The notes: generated from the letters alone by a model not told the origin. A DNA stretch of 64,000 nucleotides from CAYNRG01 sp964399545 (GCA_964399545.1 CAYNRG010000004.1:1-64000), one strand, 5' to 3'. Counted from the first letter of the stretch, positions 42,490-52,455 are shown. A program made the numbers and translations.

Positions 42490-45072
42490 ATGACATATAA
42501 AAAAAGCAAGGAAGAAATTCTGCAAGAACTGAATACGGATCCTGAAATAGGTCTAACCGAAGAGCAAGTAGAAGATATAAGGAAACAACAAGGCTATAAT
42601 GTCCTTCATGAGAAGAAAAGAGAATCTTTGATTATTCGCTTTTTAGTACAATTTAAAGATCCATTAATTATTGTTTTATTAATTGCAGCAGCAATTTCAA
42701 TTGTAGTAGATCCTGAAGAATGGATTGAAAGCTTAATTATTTTAATAGTTGTTATTTTTAATGCGGTTTTAGGAATTGCGCAAGAGCTCAATGCTGAAAA
42801 ATCATTAGAAGCTTTAAAAGAGATGAGTGCTCCTCATGCTACAGTTTTAAGGAATCAAGAAAGAAAATCAATTGACTCCAAGGATGTGGTTGTAGGAGAT
42901 ATTATCTTGTTAGAAGCAGGTGACTTTATCCCAAGTGATGGTCGATTAATCGAAGTTCATAATTTACAAGTCGATGAAAGTGTTTTAACAGGAGAATCTG
43001 TTCCTGTAAATAAAAAAGATTTAGTTATTGAGGCGGAGGATGTTGCTTTAGGCGATCAAAAAAATATGGTCTTTGCAAGTACTGTTTGTACCTATGGAAG
43101 AGGGAAGATGGTAGTTACAACAGTAGGAATGGAAAATGTCATAGGAAAAATTGCAGGAATGCTAATGGAGGATGACAAGGAGAAGACACCACTTCAAATA
43201 AAACTATCGCAAATAAGCAAAATGATAGGCTTTATGTGTTTTGTGATTTGTGTGGTTGTTTTTTATATGGAATATCAATCGGGAGTACATTGGCTTGAAG
43301 CATTTAAGACATCAGTTGCACTTGCAGTTGCTGCTATTCCAGAAGGGTTGGCTACGGTAGTGACTATTGTTTTGGCACTTGGAGTTACACGAATGGTAAA
43401 AAGCAATGCGATTATCCGTCATTTGCCTGCAGTCGAAACTCTTGGCTCAGCAAGTATTGTTTGTAGTGATAAAACAGGGACATTAACACAGAATAAAATG
43501 ACAGTAGTTTCTGTTTATCAAGAAGATACAGGGATTCAAGATTTTAATCAAGATGAAAAGTTTAGAGAAACATTAAAATACTTTACCTTATGTACTGATG
43601 GAGAAATTCATTTTGAAGATGGAAAAATTAAACATCTAGGGGATCCAACAGAAACAGCATTAGTTGAAGCGAGTTATCATTTGGGAGATAAAAAGGAGCA
43701 ACTCTATCGCCAATATGATAGGAAAGAAGAAATTGCTTTTGATTCAACAAGAAAGATGATGACTGTTTTCTATAATACTCCAGAAGGTGTAATATCGGTT
43801 ACAAAAGGAGCTCCTGATGTGGTTATTGCTAGGTGTCAAGGCTCTTATGAAAAAGCGTTAGCAGCGAATGAAACTATGGCTAATAAAGCTTTACGGGTCT
43901 TGGCTGTGGCTATTCGAAAGTGGGAGAAAATTCCACAAGAATTGACGACAGAGCAAGTGGAATCGGAAATGACCTTTTTAGGACTTGTAGGAATGATTGA
44001 TCCTCCAAGAGAGGAAGCAAAACAAGCAATTGCTGAAGCTAAAAAAGGCGGAATTAGAACAATAATGATTACAGGAGATCATATTACAACAGCTCAAGCA
44101 ATTGCGAAACAACTGGGTATCTTAGAAAAAGGACATCAAGCGATTACGGGACTAGAGCTAGAGAAAATGACAGAAGATGAGTTAGAAAGTCGTGGCGAGT
44201 TGATTTCTGTATATGCCCGTGTAGCACCTGAGCATAAGGTTCGAATTGTAAAAATGTGGCAAAAGAAAGGTCATGTTGTTGCAATGACCGGAGATGGTGT
44301 AAATGATTCACCAGCATTAAAAGCTGCGGATATTGGCTGTGCTATGGGGATTACTGGTACAGATGTTAGCAAAGGTGTTGCTGATATGATTTTAACTGAT
44401 GATAACTTTGCTACAATTATCAAAGCAGTAAAAGAAGGAAGAACAATTTATAATAATATAAAAAAAGATGTACAATTTCTTTTATCAAGTAATATTGGAG
44501 AAGTATTCACCATTTTCATGGCTTCCTTATTAAGTCTAGTTGGACTTAGTTTAGGAATTCCACTGTTACCAATTCATTTATTATGGGTGAACTTAATTAC
44601 GGATTCTTTACCAGCCTTTGCCTTAGGTATGGAACCAGCAGAAGAAGGAATTATGGAACAGAAACCTCGTCCAAAGAAGGAAAGTTTCTTTGCAAATAGG
44701 TTAGGATGGACTATTTTTTGGCAAGGGATTATGATAGGGATGCTTACTTTAATTTCTTATATTATAGGGAATAGAATTTCTCATGAGCTAGGAATGAGCA
44801 TGGCTTTTATGACTTTATCCATGGCTCAATTATTTCATTCCTTTAATATGAAAAGTAGTAAGACCATCTTTAGTAAGAGCTTATTCAATAACAAATATCT
44901 TTGGGGATCTTTTGTAGTAGGTGTACTATTGCAGTTTACAATTATGTATACACCAGGATTGAATTCTATTTTTTCTTTAATTCCACTTCCTTCAGAAATG
45001 CTAGTTGTGGCATTAGCTATTTCTTTTTGCCCTATTCTAATTGTAGAGGTAGTGAAACAATTTTCAAAATAG
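42490..45072 (+). CDS. Ca2+-transporting P-type ATPase (P2A type)
   Basis: The 860-residue pump exports Ca2+ (possibly Mn2+) using ATP. It has an N-terminal cation-ATPase segment, LTGESVPVNK (actuator), AAIPEGLATVVT (spans 4, ion site), CSDKTGTLTQNKMT with the phosphorylated Asp, KGAPDVVIARC and MTGDGVNDSPALKAADIG; a second ion site is NLITDSLPAFALGME. Length and motifs match the SERCA-like bacterial group. AAGGAGGA precedes ATG. It is followed by a terminator. Confidence 0.93.
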   Translation: MTYKKSKEEILQELNTDPEIGLTEEQVEDIRKQQGYNVLHEKKRESLIIRFLVQFKDPLIIVLLIAAAISIVVDPEEWIESLIILIVVIFNAVLGIAQELNAEKSLEALKEMSAPHATVLRNQERKSIDSKDVVVGDIILLEAGDFIPSDGRLIEVHNLQVDESVLTGESVPVNKKDLVIEAEDVALGDQKNMVFASTVCTYGRGKMVVTTVGMENVIGKIAGMLMEDDKEKTPLQIKLSQISKMIGFMCFVICVVVFYMEYQSGVHWLEAFKTSVALAVAAIPEGLATVVTIVLALGVTRMVKSNAIIRHLPAVETLGSASIVCSDKTGTLTQNKMTVVSVYQEDTGIQDFNQDEKFRETLKYFTLCTDGEIHFEDGKIKHLGDPTETALVEASYHLGDKKEQLYRQYDRKEEIAFDSTRKMMTVFYNTPEGVISVTKGAPDVVIARCQGSYEKALAANETMANKALRVLAVAIRKWEKIPQELTTEQVESEMTFLGLVGMIDPPREEAKQAIAEAKKGGIRTIMITGDHITTAQAIAKQLGILEKGHQAITGLELEKMTEDELESRGELISVYARVAPEHKVRIVKMWQKKGHVVAMTGDGVNDSPALKAADIGCAMGITGTDVSKGVADMILTDDNFATIIKAVKEGRTIYNNIKKDVQFLLSSNIGEVFTIFMASLLSLVGLSLGIPLLPIHLLWVNLITDSLPAFALGMEPAEEGIMEQKPRPKKESFFANRLGWTIFWQGIMIGMLTLISYIIGNRISHELGMSMAFMTLSMAQLFHSFNMKSSKTIFSKSLFNNKYLWGSFVVGVLLQFTIMYTPGLNSIFSLIPLPSEMLVVALAISFCPILIVEVVKQFSK

Positions 45073-45098
45073 AACAAAATTAGGAACGATAGAATATT

Positions 45099-45130
45099 AA
45101 AAAGTGCAAAGAATGAAGTGCACTTTTTTT
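45099..45130. terminator. Bidirectional terminator after the P-type ATPase gene
   Basis: AAAAAGTGCA and TGCACTTTTT pair over 10 bases around a short loop, between converging genes. Confidence 0.85.
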
Positions 45131-45133
45131 ATT

Positions 45134-46978
45134 TTAGATTAATAAATTTAGAAGTTCATCTAGAGATTGAACTGTCTCAAAAACTGCTTGTTTTTTAGGG
45201 TCACAAAGTGATTTGGTTAAATGGTCATAGAGAATTTTTAAATTTTTCCTATCTTCTTTTTGAATAGCGATAAGAAAGACAATGGTTATTCTCTGAGTAT
45301 CCCATTGAATTCCTGAAGGGTTAATTAGAACAACAATTTTTGATTGATTCGCAAGACTTTCTAAAGCGTGGGGAATGGCGAAGTTGTTCATAAATGCAGT
45401 AGATGATAAGGATTCTCTTTTAATTACAGAGGGTAAAAAGTCAGAGTTGACAATAGCCTTTTTTAGTAATTGTTGATTTAAAAAATTCAAGCAACTTTCT
45501 TTTGTAGAATAAGAAGATTGAATGAAGAAAAGGCTTGGATCGAAGTGGGATTGTGCTAGTTTATGAAAGAAAAGATTATGTTGTTTTTCACTAAAAGAAA
45601 GAAGAGATTTAGTGAGGTTACTTTGATCTTGATGATTAAAAAAAGGACTAAGATTGCATGTTGGAACATTAATAAAAGGAGGTAAGGATTCTGTAGTAAC
45701 TAATAGATGATGACTAGAAATAGTTAAAATATCTGAACTCTCATAAATGGTGGAATAAGAGAGTTGGTGAGAATAAGATTGAATGTATTGAATTATTTTT
45801 TGTTCAAGGGATTTATTCTTAGAATAAATATAGATAAAGTGGTCGGATAAAGGTGTGATTTCTTGGAAATATTTTTCAATTGAAAATCCAATGTGGATAG
45901 CAATAAGAGAGATATCTGGATCAGAAATTGAAATTTTAAATTCCTGGGAAATTTCTTTGCAAATAGAAACAGCAATATCATAGATATAAAAACTATCATT
46001 TTTTATATTTAAAAATGAAGAAGTAATATGATTGTTGTTTTTATGACGCTGAATAAGATGATAAATATGTGTAGATAAGAAAGAAATGAACCCACTGCAG
46101 TCTACGTGGATAGAATAATCGCTGAAAACATCTAGAATAATCGCTTTAATTTTATTTGAAAATTCTGAGGAATAAGGTGTTGGGTTAAGGGTATTTCTAG
46201 CAATGCCGGATAAAGAAATATAAATATGCTCAGCGATATAATCATTTTCAATATTTAAAAGTGATGTAATAGAGCGAGAAAGATTCATTAAAGTAGGGTC
46301 CTTTACTGCGATTGAAGGTTGAAGATCTGATTCAGAGTAGGAATCAATAATTGAAAAAATTTGAATATATAAATTTTCTTTATAATTATTCGGAATGGAG
46401 TAATTAAATGATTCCAAAGAATTATCAACAGCAAGCTTTATTTTTTTAATATTTAATAAAGGGAAATAATTTTGGAGTGCATCAATATTATCAAAGGTAA
46501 AGAAAGCCTCTTTTTTTATAAGTTGAACAAGGAGTTTTCTTTTTGCATCAATGGTCCCTTCAAGAAGTAATTGATTTTTCTTTCGACGAATGAAAAGGTG
46601 GTAATAAGCTAATTCTTGATTTAGTTGTTTTACTCGATTTTGCAAAGCTGATGGAGATAAAAAGAAAAGGTCACAGAGCTCGTCAAAATAACAAGGAGAA
46701 AAATTGATGATGTGATGAAGTAGTTGCTGATTTGCTCTATCATCTTCTGCCTCAGTTGTAAGAGAATCAATTAAGTGAGTCAAGGTGTTATTAATATAAT
46801 ACCCTCGGTTATTAGAAAGAATGAGATTATTTTGAACTAAAAGGTTTAGCTGTGAAATTGAATTGCGAATAGTCTTTTCCGATAGATGGCAAAGTTTAGC
46901 TAAATCTTTGCACGTAATAATATCATTATTTAAAATATGAAAGAGAAGAAGTTGTTCTCGCTTTGAAATTTTAATCAT
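45134..46978 (-). CDS. PRD-domain transcription activator with PTS EIIB/EIIA-like tail (MtlR/BglG type)
   Basis: The 614-residue regulator has an N-terminal HTH (residues ~1-60, LCHLSEKTIRNSISQLN), a second HTH near 85-130, two PTS-regulation domains (~180-390), an EIIB-like segment and a C-terminal EIIA domain with the phospho-His in FAIPHALESLANQ. Such proteins sense sugar through phosphorylation by HPr and the cognate PTS and control the divergent operon. Here the operon is the PTS set starting at 47119. Some PRD His residues could not be checked one by one. Confidence 0.88.
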   Translation of the reverse strand: MIKISKREQLLLFHILNNDIITCKDLAKLCHLSEKTIRNSISQLNLLVQNNLILSNNRGYYINNTLTHLIDSLTTEAEDDRANQQLLHHIINFSPCYFDELCDLFFLSPSALQNRVKQLNQELAYYHLFIRRKKNQLLLEGTIDAKRKLLVQLIKKEAFFTFDNIDALQNYFPLLNIKKIKLAVDNSLESFNYSIPNNYKENLYIQIFSIIDSYSESDLQPSIAVKDPTLMNLSRSITSLLNIENDYIAEHIYISLSGIARNTLNPTPYSSEFSNKIKAIILDVFSDYSIHVDCSGFISFLSTHIYHLIQRHKNNNHITSSFLNIKNDSFYIYDIAVSICKEISQEFKISISDPDISLIAIHIGFSIEKYFQEITPLSDHFIYIYSKNKSLEQKIIQYIQSYSHQLSYSTIYESSDILTISSHHLLVTTESLPPFINVPTCNLSPFFNHQDQSNLTKSLLSFSEKQHNLFFHKLAQSHFDPSLFFIQSSYSTKESCLNFLNQQLLKKAIVNSDFLPSVIKRESLSSTAFMNNFAIPHALESLANQSKIVVLINPSGIQWDTQRITIVFLIAIQKEDRKNLKILYDHLTKSLCDPKKQAVFETVQSLDELLNLLI

Positions 46979-47040
46979 AAAGGACCTCCATTAATTAACT
47001 ATAGTATATCAAGACTAAATCATTAATGAGGTTAAAAATT

Positions 47041-47062
47041 GCCAAGTGGTCGGTAATTTGGC
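47041..47062. promoter_or_regulatory. Possible operator in front of the PTS operon
   Basis: GCCAAGT and ATTTGGC form an imperfect inverted repeat with an 8-base centre, upstream of the PTS EIIA gene and next to the divergent regulator. Such repeats serve as targets of MtlR-type activators. No functional data. Confidence 0.45.
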
Positions 47063-47118
47063 GGTTGAAAAAGAGTGTATATTATAAAAAAATAGAGGTA
47101 GATAGGGAGGAGGTACAA

Positions 47119-47445
47119 ATGAAAAAAGAAGAGATACAATACATGGCCTTTGAAATGATAGCAGATGCGGGCAATGCCATGAACAGTTATTACACCGCAA
47201 TGATTCATTATCATCACCAAAGAATTCATGAAGCAGAACAAGCATTACAAGAGGGGAATGATTTTTTAGTTAAAACTCATCAAATACAAACAACATTGAT
47301 TCAAGCAGAAGTGAATCAAGAAGAGATACCGTATAGCTTAGTTATGACTCATGCTCAGGATCATTTGACAAATGCGATTAATTGGCAACGGTTATCGCAG
47401 TTATTTATTCAAGGATTGAAAAAAGGGGAGGAAAACGATGAATAA
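47119..47445 (+). CDS. PTS EIIA component, lactose/cellobiose type
   Basis: The 108-residue helical phosphocarrier passes phosphate from HPr to EIIB. The phospho-His lies in VMTHAQDHLTNAI; the opening IQYMAFEMIADAGNAMN fits the family. The start is set by GGGAGGAGGT; upstream in-frame codons back to 47026 include the promoter region. It overlaps EIIC by 8 bases, and first gene of a six-gene operon through CutC. Confidence 0.93.
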   Translation: MKKEEIQYMAFEMIADAGNAMNSYYTAMIHYHHQRIHEAEQALQEGNDFLVKTHQIQTTLIQAEVNQEEIPYSLVMTHAQDHLTNAINWQRLSQLFIQGLKKGEENDE

Positions 47446-48766
47446 GTTTTTTAATAATCTTTCAGCAATGATTGAAAAATATTTAACACCCATCGCAGGG
47501 AAGTTAGCTCAAAATAAATATTTACAAACATTATCAACAGCATTTATGAATACTTTACCAATTATTATGATTGGGTCCTTTGCTCTAATCTTATCAGAGC
47601 CATTTTTAGATTATACAACGATGAAAGAAACAGAGTTATTTTATAATTTTTTTAAAGGGTGGAGTAATCTATCTGTGATTATAGGTCCGCATTTAGATTT
47701 CTTATTTTCAGCAACACTTGGAAGTCAGTCGATTTACATTACCTTATCCATTGCCTATACAAGTGCTATTAAAAATAAATTAAATATTTTTCATACTATG
47801 ATTGTGGCATTTATTTCATTCATTGTAGTAAATAGTACGTTTGTAGGATGGGATTGGAGTGCAGCATATTTTGGAGGAACAGGGCTTTTTTCAGCGATTC
47901 TAACGGCCTTCATTGCAGTAGAAATGTATCGTTGGCTAGTTGAAAAGAAGGTAGGTTATATTAAGATGCCACCTGCAGTTCCACCGTCACTAAAAGAGTC
48001 TATTGGGCTTTTAGCTCCGATTGCTTTGATTTTGATAGGTGCAACAGTAGTGAGAGCTTTTTTAGCAATTGGATTTGATACATCATTACCTGAGTTGATG
48101 ATGTCAATAGGAACTCCGCTAAATATGGCGGTAGATTCTATTTTAGGAATTTCGATAGCATCAACATTTTCTCAAATAGGATGGTGGTTTGGAATTCATA
48201 GTAGTGCAATTTTATCAGTGGTAATGCCATCGTTTGATGCTAATTTACTACAAAATGCAACCGACTTTTCTCGAGGTATTCCGTTTGATCAACTTCAGAG
48301 GATAGTTACAGGGCCATTTTATTTTAACTTTGTTGCTATTGGTGGAGGAGGAGCAACTTTTGGATTAGTTCTAATGATGATTAGAAGTAAATCTCAGCAA
48401 ATAAAAACTGTAGGTAGGCTAGCTTTAGTTCCAGGAATTTTTGGAATTAATGAGCCGGTATTGTTTGGGTTGCCTATTGTATTAAATCCCATTTTCTTAA
48501 TTCCATTTTTGTTGTCACATGTTGTCAATATTGTTGTTTGTTATGCAACAATGCAACTTGGGTTTATTAATAAAACAATTATTGAGGTTAGTTCGACAGC
48601 GCCTATTGGAATTGGTCCGATGTTATCCAATTTAGATTGGCGATCATTAGTTTTAACAGGCGCATTGATTTTCCTAGATATTCTAGTTTATTATCCATTC
48701 TTTAAAATGTTTGAAAAACAAAAATTAGTTGAAGAGATGGAAGAAATGGAGGTTATAGAAGGATGA
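47438..48766 (+). CDS. PTS EIIC component, lactose/cellobiose type
   Basis: The 442-residue permease has about ten spans and imports and phosphorylates a sugar together with EIIB. The blocks NTLPIIMIGSFALILSEP and IGGGGATFGLVLMMI with GIFGINEPVLFGLPIVLNP (substrate-binding Glu) are those of the EIIC-Lac group. Substrate is undefined: no phospho-beta-glycosidase gene is near. Its 3' end overlaps EIIB by 4 bases. It could carry an N-substituted or amino sugar, given the neighbours. Confidence 0.93.
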   Translation: MNKFFNNLSAMIEKYLTPIAGKLAQNKYLQTLSTAFMNTLPIIMIGSFALILSEPFLDYTTMKETELFYNFFKGWSNLSVIIGPHLDFLFSATLGSQSIYITLSIAYTSAIKNKLNIFHTMIVAFISFIVVNSTFVGWDWSAAYFGGTGLFSAILTAFIAVEMYRWLVEKKVGYIKMPPAVPPSLKESIGLLAPIALILIGATVVRAFLAIGFDTSLPELMMSIGTPLNMAVDSILGISIASTFSQIGWWFGIHSSAILSVVMPSFDANLLQNATDFSRGIPFDQLQRIVTGPFYFNFVAIGGGGATFGLVLMMIRSKSQQIKTVGRLALVPGIFGINEPVLFGLPIVLNPIFLIPFLLSHVVNIVVCYATMQLGFINKTIIEVSSTAPIGIGPMLSNLDWRSLVLTGALIFLDILVYYPFFKMFEKQKLVEEMEEMEVIEG

Positions 48767-49071
48767 GAGTGATGTTGATTTGTCAAGCAGGGTTAAGTAC
48801 GGGAATTATGAAAGAGAAAATTAAGGAAGCTGCTAAAAAAGAAGGGAAAGAAATCGAAATGCAAGCGGTAGGATTGGACTCATTTGAGCCATTAATTCCA
48901 GATTGCGACTTTATTTTATTGGGCCCACAAATTAAATATGCAGAAAAAAATATAAGAAAAGTAGTTCAAAATAGAGTTCCTGTCATGATGATTGAATCTA
49001 TTGATTTTGGTAGGATGCAGGGGGAAGTAGTATATAAAAAAATGATGAATGTTGTTCATCAAGGAGAGTAG
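48763..49071 (+). CDS. PTS EIIB component, lactose/cellobiose type
   Basis: The 102-residue protein has the phospho-Cys in LICQAGLSTGIM near residue 7 and LGPQIKYAE in the middle, both typical. It carries phosphate from EIIA to the sugar. It is coupled to EIIC by an ATGA-like overlap and lies 4 bases before the M81-family gene. Confidence 0.93.
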   Translation: MRVMLICQAGLSTGIMKEKIKEAAKKEGKEIEMQAVGLDSFEPLIPDCDFILLGPQIKYAEKNIRKVVQNRVPVMMIESIDFGRMQGEVVYKKMMNVVHQGE

Positions 49072-49075
49072 AAAA

Positions 49076-50518
49076 ATGAAAGTATGGATGGGTTTCTTTA
49101 ATTCTGAGTCGAATCAACATGCAACACAATTGATGGATAAAGAAAATTTTATTTATAAAGAAGGGAATCAACTAATTCAAGCGATGCATACTGAAGAAAT
49201 TTTTAGAAAAGAAAAAATTGAGATAATTCCAGGATTTTATGCGAATGGTCACCCCGCAGGTTTGGTAACAAAGAGGGCCTTCGATTATATTTTTCAAAAA
49301 TTTAAAAGTAGTATTCAAGAGAATGAGGATGAGATAGATGCTATTTTCATCTATCTGCATGGTGGCAGCAAGGTTCAAGGATTGATCGGAGATTCGGCAG
49401 AACATGCATTATTATCAATGATTCGTGAAGAGGTGGGATGCTATATGCCAATTGCTGTGGTGATGGATCCTCACAGTAATTTAAGTGAACCCTTCGTGAA
49501 ACAAGCGAATATTTTAAGGTGTTATCGTCACTCACCTCATACAGATATAAAGGAGACCTATGAGTTTGTCGCAAAGAAGTTGTGTAAGTTGATGCGACAG
49601 CGGAAGAAAATTACACCTGCCTTCTATAAATTGCCGATGATTCTAGGGGGAGAAAAAAGTGTTACTACTGATGAGCCGATGATTACTATTAATAATTATT
49701 TGGATGAATTAGAAAAAGAGGAACGAATTCAATCTATTTCTTTTCATGTAGGATATTTACGTCATGATTCCGATAAATTAGGATGTTCGATTGTTGTAGT
49801 TCCAGAAAAAGAAGAAGATTTTTCATTTGCAGAAGAAGTAGCAAATAAAGCGGCTCATTTTATTCTAGAACGCAAAGAACAGTTTCATTATCATGGGAAA
49901 ACTGCAACGCTTGAAGAAGCGATTGAAATGTCATTAAATTGTGAAGGGAGTCCCTTTTTTATAACTGATTCCGGTGATAATTGTGGTGCAGGAGCGGATG
50001 GTTTTAATACAACCTTCCTTCATCAATTTTATGAAAGAAAAGAAATTTTAACAAAAAATATTTTGATTAGTGGAATTATCGATTTTGAAAATTATTCCTT
50101 GCTGAAGGAAAAAGCAGTAGGAGATGAAGTTCAGTTTCGATTAGGGATGAATAAAGATGAGAGATCTAAGCCTTTTCCTTTAGTAGGAAAGTTAATTGCT
50201 AAAGGGTGGATAGATCAAGAGTATGTTGGGAAAGAAAAAGGTCAGTCCTTAGCAATCAAGTTAAAAGATGCACCAATTACGGTGGTGGTTGAAGGAGAGT
50301 CGATTAGTTATACAGAGTTAGAGCAATTGGAATTGCTAGAGATTAATTGGAAAAACTATGATATTTTTGTAGTTAAACAAGGGTATCTATCTCCTGATTT
50401 TAAAAAAATCTGCTCAGACTACGTAATGGCTCTAACAGAGGGAGATACAAATCAGCGCACTGAAAACTTGATTTTCAAAAAAATTATGCGTCCAATATTC
50501 CCATATGACAAAATATAG
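49076..50518 (+). CDS. M81/MlrC-family metallo-hydrolase
   Basis: The 480-residue protein belongs to the MlrC (microcystinase-like, DUF1485) family. Metal-binding and shape blocks are FIYLHGGSKVQG, VVMDPHSNLSEP, CYRHSPHTDIKETYEF and FITDSGDNCGAGADGFNTT, the last marking the second half. MlrC enzymes hydrolyse amide or peptide bonds; the true substrate of most members is unknown. Start is ATG 49076; 9 codons upstream overlap EIIB. Being cotranscribed with a sugar PTS is notable: it may cleave an amide or N-acyl group from the imported phosphosugar. This is inference. Confidence 0.85.
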   Translation: MKVWMGFFNSESNQHATQLMDKENFIYKEGNQLIQAMHTEEIFRKEKIEIIPGFYANGHPAGLVTKRAFDYIFQKFKSSIQENEDEIDAIFIYLHGGSKVQGLIGDSAEHALLSMIREEVGCYMPIAVVMDPHSNLSEPFVKQANILRCYRHSPHTDIKETYEFVAKKLCKLMRQRKKITPAFYKLPMILGGEKSVTTDEPMITINNYLDELEKEERIQSISFHVGYLRHDSDKLGCSIVVVPEKEEDFSFAEEVANKAAHFILERKEQFHYHGKTATLEEAIEMSLNCEGSPFFITDSGDNCGAGADGFNTTFLHQFYERKEILTKNILISGIIDFENYSLLKEKAVGDEVQFRLGMNKDERSKPFPLVGKLIAKGWIDQEYVGKEKGQSLAIKLKDAPITVVVEGESISYTELEQLELLEINWKNYDIFVVKQGYLSPDFKKICSDYVMALTEGDTNQRTENLIFKKIMRPIFPYDKI

Positions 50519-51650
50519 TAAAGAAGTTCAAGTTAGCATTGTATTGATTATATTTTCATTTATTTTAACAACATTTGAATCTAGTATGGTTATGCCGATG
50601 GGCCCGATTATTACTAGTCAGTATCTTTTATCAGGGGCAACAATTACTTATTTGAATTTAGGATTTAATCTAGCCGGGTTATTTACACCAGTTATGGGCT
50701 ATTTTTCAGATAAATATAGTGCAAAGAAAGCTTTAATTGCAGGTATGCTATTTTTTAGTTTCGGTTGTTTTATTGTTAGTTTCAATCAGCTGTGGTCCTA
50801 TGTGATTGGTCGATTTGTTTTAGGTGTTGGATATTATAGCCTTTTGACCCTTCGCTTTGCTTACACCAGTAAGATTGTAGATTCTAGCAGCTTAAGTAGA
50901 GTATCGGGATATTATAAAGTAGCCTTTGCAATTGGAGCGATTCTTTCACCCTATGGTGGGAAGTTTTTACTAGACTATTTTTCTTTTCAGACGATCTATT
51001 TGATAATTGGTTTTATCTCTTTGGTACTAACCTTAGCGATGGGGCGACTTGTAGAGGCTAGGAAAGAAGAACGAATAGTAAATCTAGGTATAATTATTAA
51101 CTTGGTGAAAGAGAAAAGAGCACAGCTTGCTTTTTTAGCTAGTCTATTCATTTCGCTGCCAACAATTTTCTTTTACACTTATGCCAGTGTATTTCTATCT
51201 GGTTTAGGGAAAACAAGTGGAGAAATATCTCTTTATTATACAATGGCTTCTTTAGGGTCAGTTCTAGCTGGTTTTTTACTTTCTTCCAAAAATCAAAAAT
51301 TAGATATTTACCGTATTCCAGTTCTTTTTAGCGTTGGGGCTGCTATTAGCTTAATGGGAGTTTCATTCTTCCCAATAGCGCTATTACCTGCATTCTTTTT
51401 TGGGCTATGCTTTGATATGTTGTGGGGAGTTTTTTATCCTTCGTGTTCACTATACTTTGCGAAAGAAAGTGCGATTTTCTTGACAGTGTTAGGAATGTTG
51501 AATGCAGGAATAAATTTGATCAGTGCGTTAGTCGCACCAACGTTATTTGTGACTATTGGATATTCAATGCTGATTTTTATTTGCGCGTGCGGGCTATATT
51601 TTGCTAGTATATTAATAAAGGCATCTCAAAAAGGATTAAAGGAGGGATAA
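50505..51650 (+). CDS. MFS transporter
   Basis: The 381-residue protein has twelve hydrophobic spans in two halves. The loop FSDKYSAKKALIAGMLFFSFG between spans 2 and 3 is the MFS signature, and YVIGRFVLGVGYYSLL is span 4. Substrate unknown. It overlaps the M81 gene by 14 bases, so translation is coupled. It may export a product or import a second form of the substrate of this operon. No drug-specific motif was noted. Confidence 0.88.
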   Translation: MTKYSKEVQVSIVLIIFSFILTTFESSMVMPMGPIITSQYLLSGATITYLNLGFNLAGLFTPVMGYFSDKYSAKKALIAGMLFFSFGCFIVSFNQLWSYVIGRFVLGVGYYSLLTLRFAYTSKIVDSSSLSRVSGYYKVAFAIGAILSPYGGKFLLDYFSFQTIYLIIGFISLVLTLAMGRLVEARKEERIVNLGIIINLVKEKRAQLAFLASLFISLPTIFFYTYASVFLSGLGKTSGEISLYYTMASLGSVLAGFLLSSKNQKLDIYRIPVLFSVGAAISLMGVSFFPIALLPAFFFGLCFDMLWGVFYPSCSLYFAKESAIFLTVLGMLNAGINLISALVAPTLFVTIGYSMLIFICACGLYFASILIKASQKGLKEG

Positions 51651-51652
51651 AC

Positions 51653-52411
51653 ATGAATCAGATTTTATTAGAAGTTTGTTGCGGAAGTTATAAAGATTGT
51701 TTAATTGCAAAAAAGGCAGGAGCAACCCGAGTAGAATTAAATTCAGCTCTATCTTTAGGTGGATTAACACCAACAATAGCAACTGTTCGGCGCGTTAAAG
51801 CAGAGACGTCATTATCGGTTATGGTTATGATACGATCTCGTGGAGCGGGTTTTTGCTATAGTGATGAAGAGTTTTCAATTATGTTGGAGGATGCAAAAGA
51901 AATGCTCGATGCAGGCGCCGATGGAATTGTATTTGGTTGTTTAACTTCAGATGCTCAAATTCAGTTGGATCAAACCAAAACAATGATCGAGCTAATTAAA
52001 AGCTATGGAAGAGAAGTAGTTATTCACAGAGCCTTTGATTGTATTGAAGATTCAAAAGTTGCTATAGAAACTTATATTGAATTGGGTGTAGACCGTATTT
52101 TAACAGCTGGGAAAAGGAAAACAGCGATAGATGGGATAGAGGAAATAGCAAATTTGCAGTCTACCTATGGCAATCAAATTGAAATTTTACCTGGTAGTGG
52201 CTTAAACGAAAAGAATATAGTTTCATTTTTAGAAAAAACTAAATGTACACAAGTACACTCTTCGTGCAAGGGATATGGAATGGATCCGACAACAAGCATG
52301 AAGCATTTTGGCTTTTCATATTTACAAGAAGGGGATTTTGAACAAACCGATGAGCAAAAGATAATTCAACTTTTAAAAACTCTTGAAAAGGTCAGTAATC
52401 ATTTATTTTAA
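51653..52411 (+). CDS. cutC: CutC-family TIM-barrel protein
   Basis: The 252-residue protein matches CutC: LLEVCCGSYKDCLIAKKAGATRVEL, MVMIRSRGAGFCYSDEEFSIM, GADGIVFGCL, VVIHRAFDCI and VDRILTAGKR. CutC was linked to copper homeostasis, but direct copper function is in doubt for many members and the TIM barrel suggests an enzyme. Its place at the end of a PTS-M81-MFS operon points to a role in sugar-derivative catabolism here. Starts two bases after MFS stop. Confidence 0.88.
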   Translation: MNQILLEVCCGSYKDCLIAKKAGATRVELNSALSLGGLTPTIATVRRVKAETSLSVMVMIRSRGAGFCYSDEEFSIMLEDAKEMLDAGADGIVFGCLTSDAQIQLDQTKTMIELIKSYGREVVIHRAFDCIEDSKVAIETYIELGVDRILTAGKRKTAIDGIEEIANLQSTYGNQIEILPGSGLNEKNIVSFLEKTKCTQVHSSCKGYGMDPTTSMKHFGFSYLQEGDFEQTDEQKIIQLLKTLEKVSNHLF

Positions 52412-52420
52412 TGATTGTTC

Positions 52421-52450
52421 TTTACAAACTCTAGCTTAATTTTGTATAAT
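52421..52450 (+). promoter_or_regulatory. Promoter of the T-box pheST operon
   Basis: TTTACA (52421-52426), 18 bases, TATAAT (52445-52450), just upstream of the T-box leader. Confidence 0.7.
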
Positions 52451-52455
52451 AAAAG

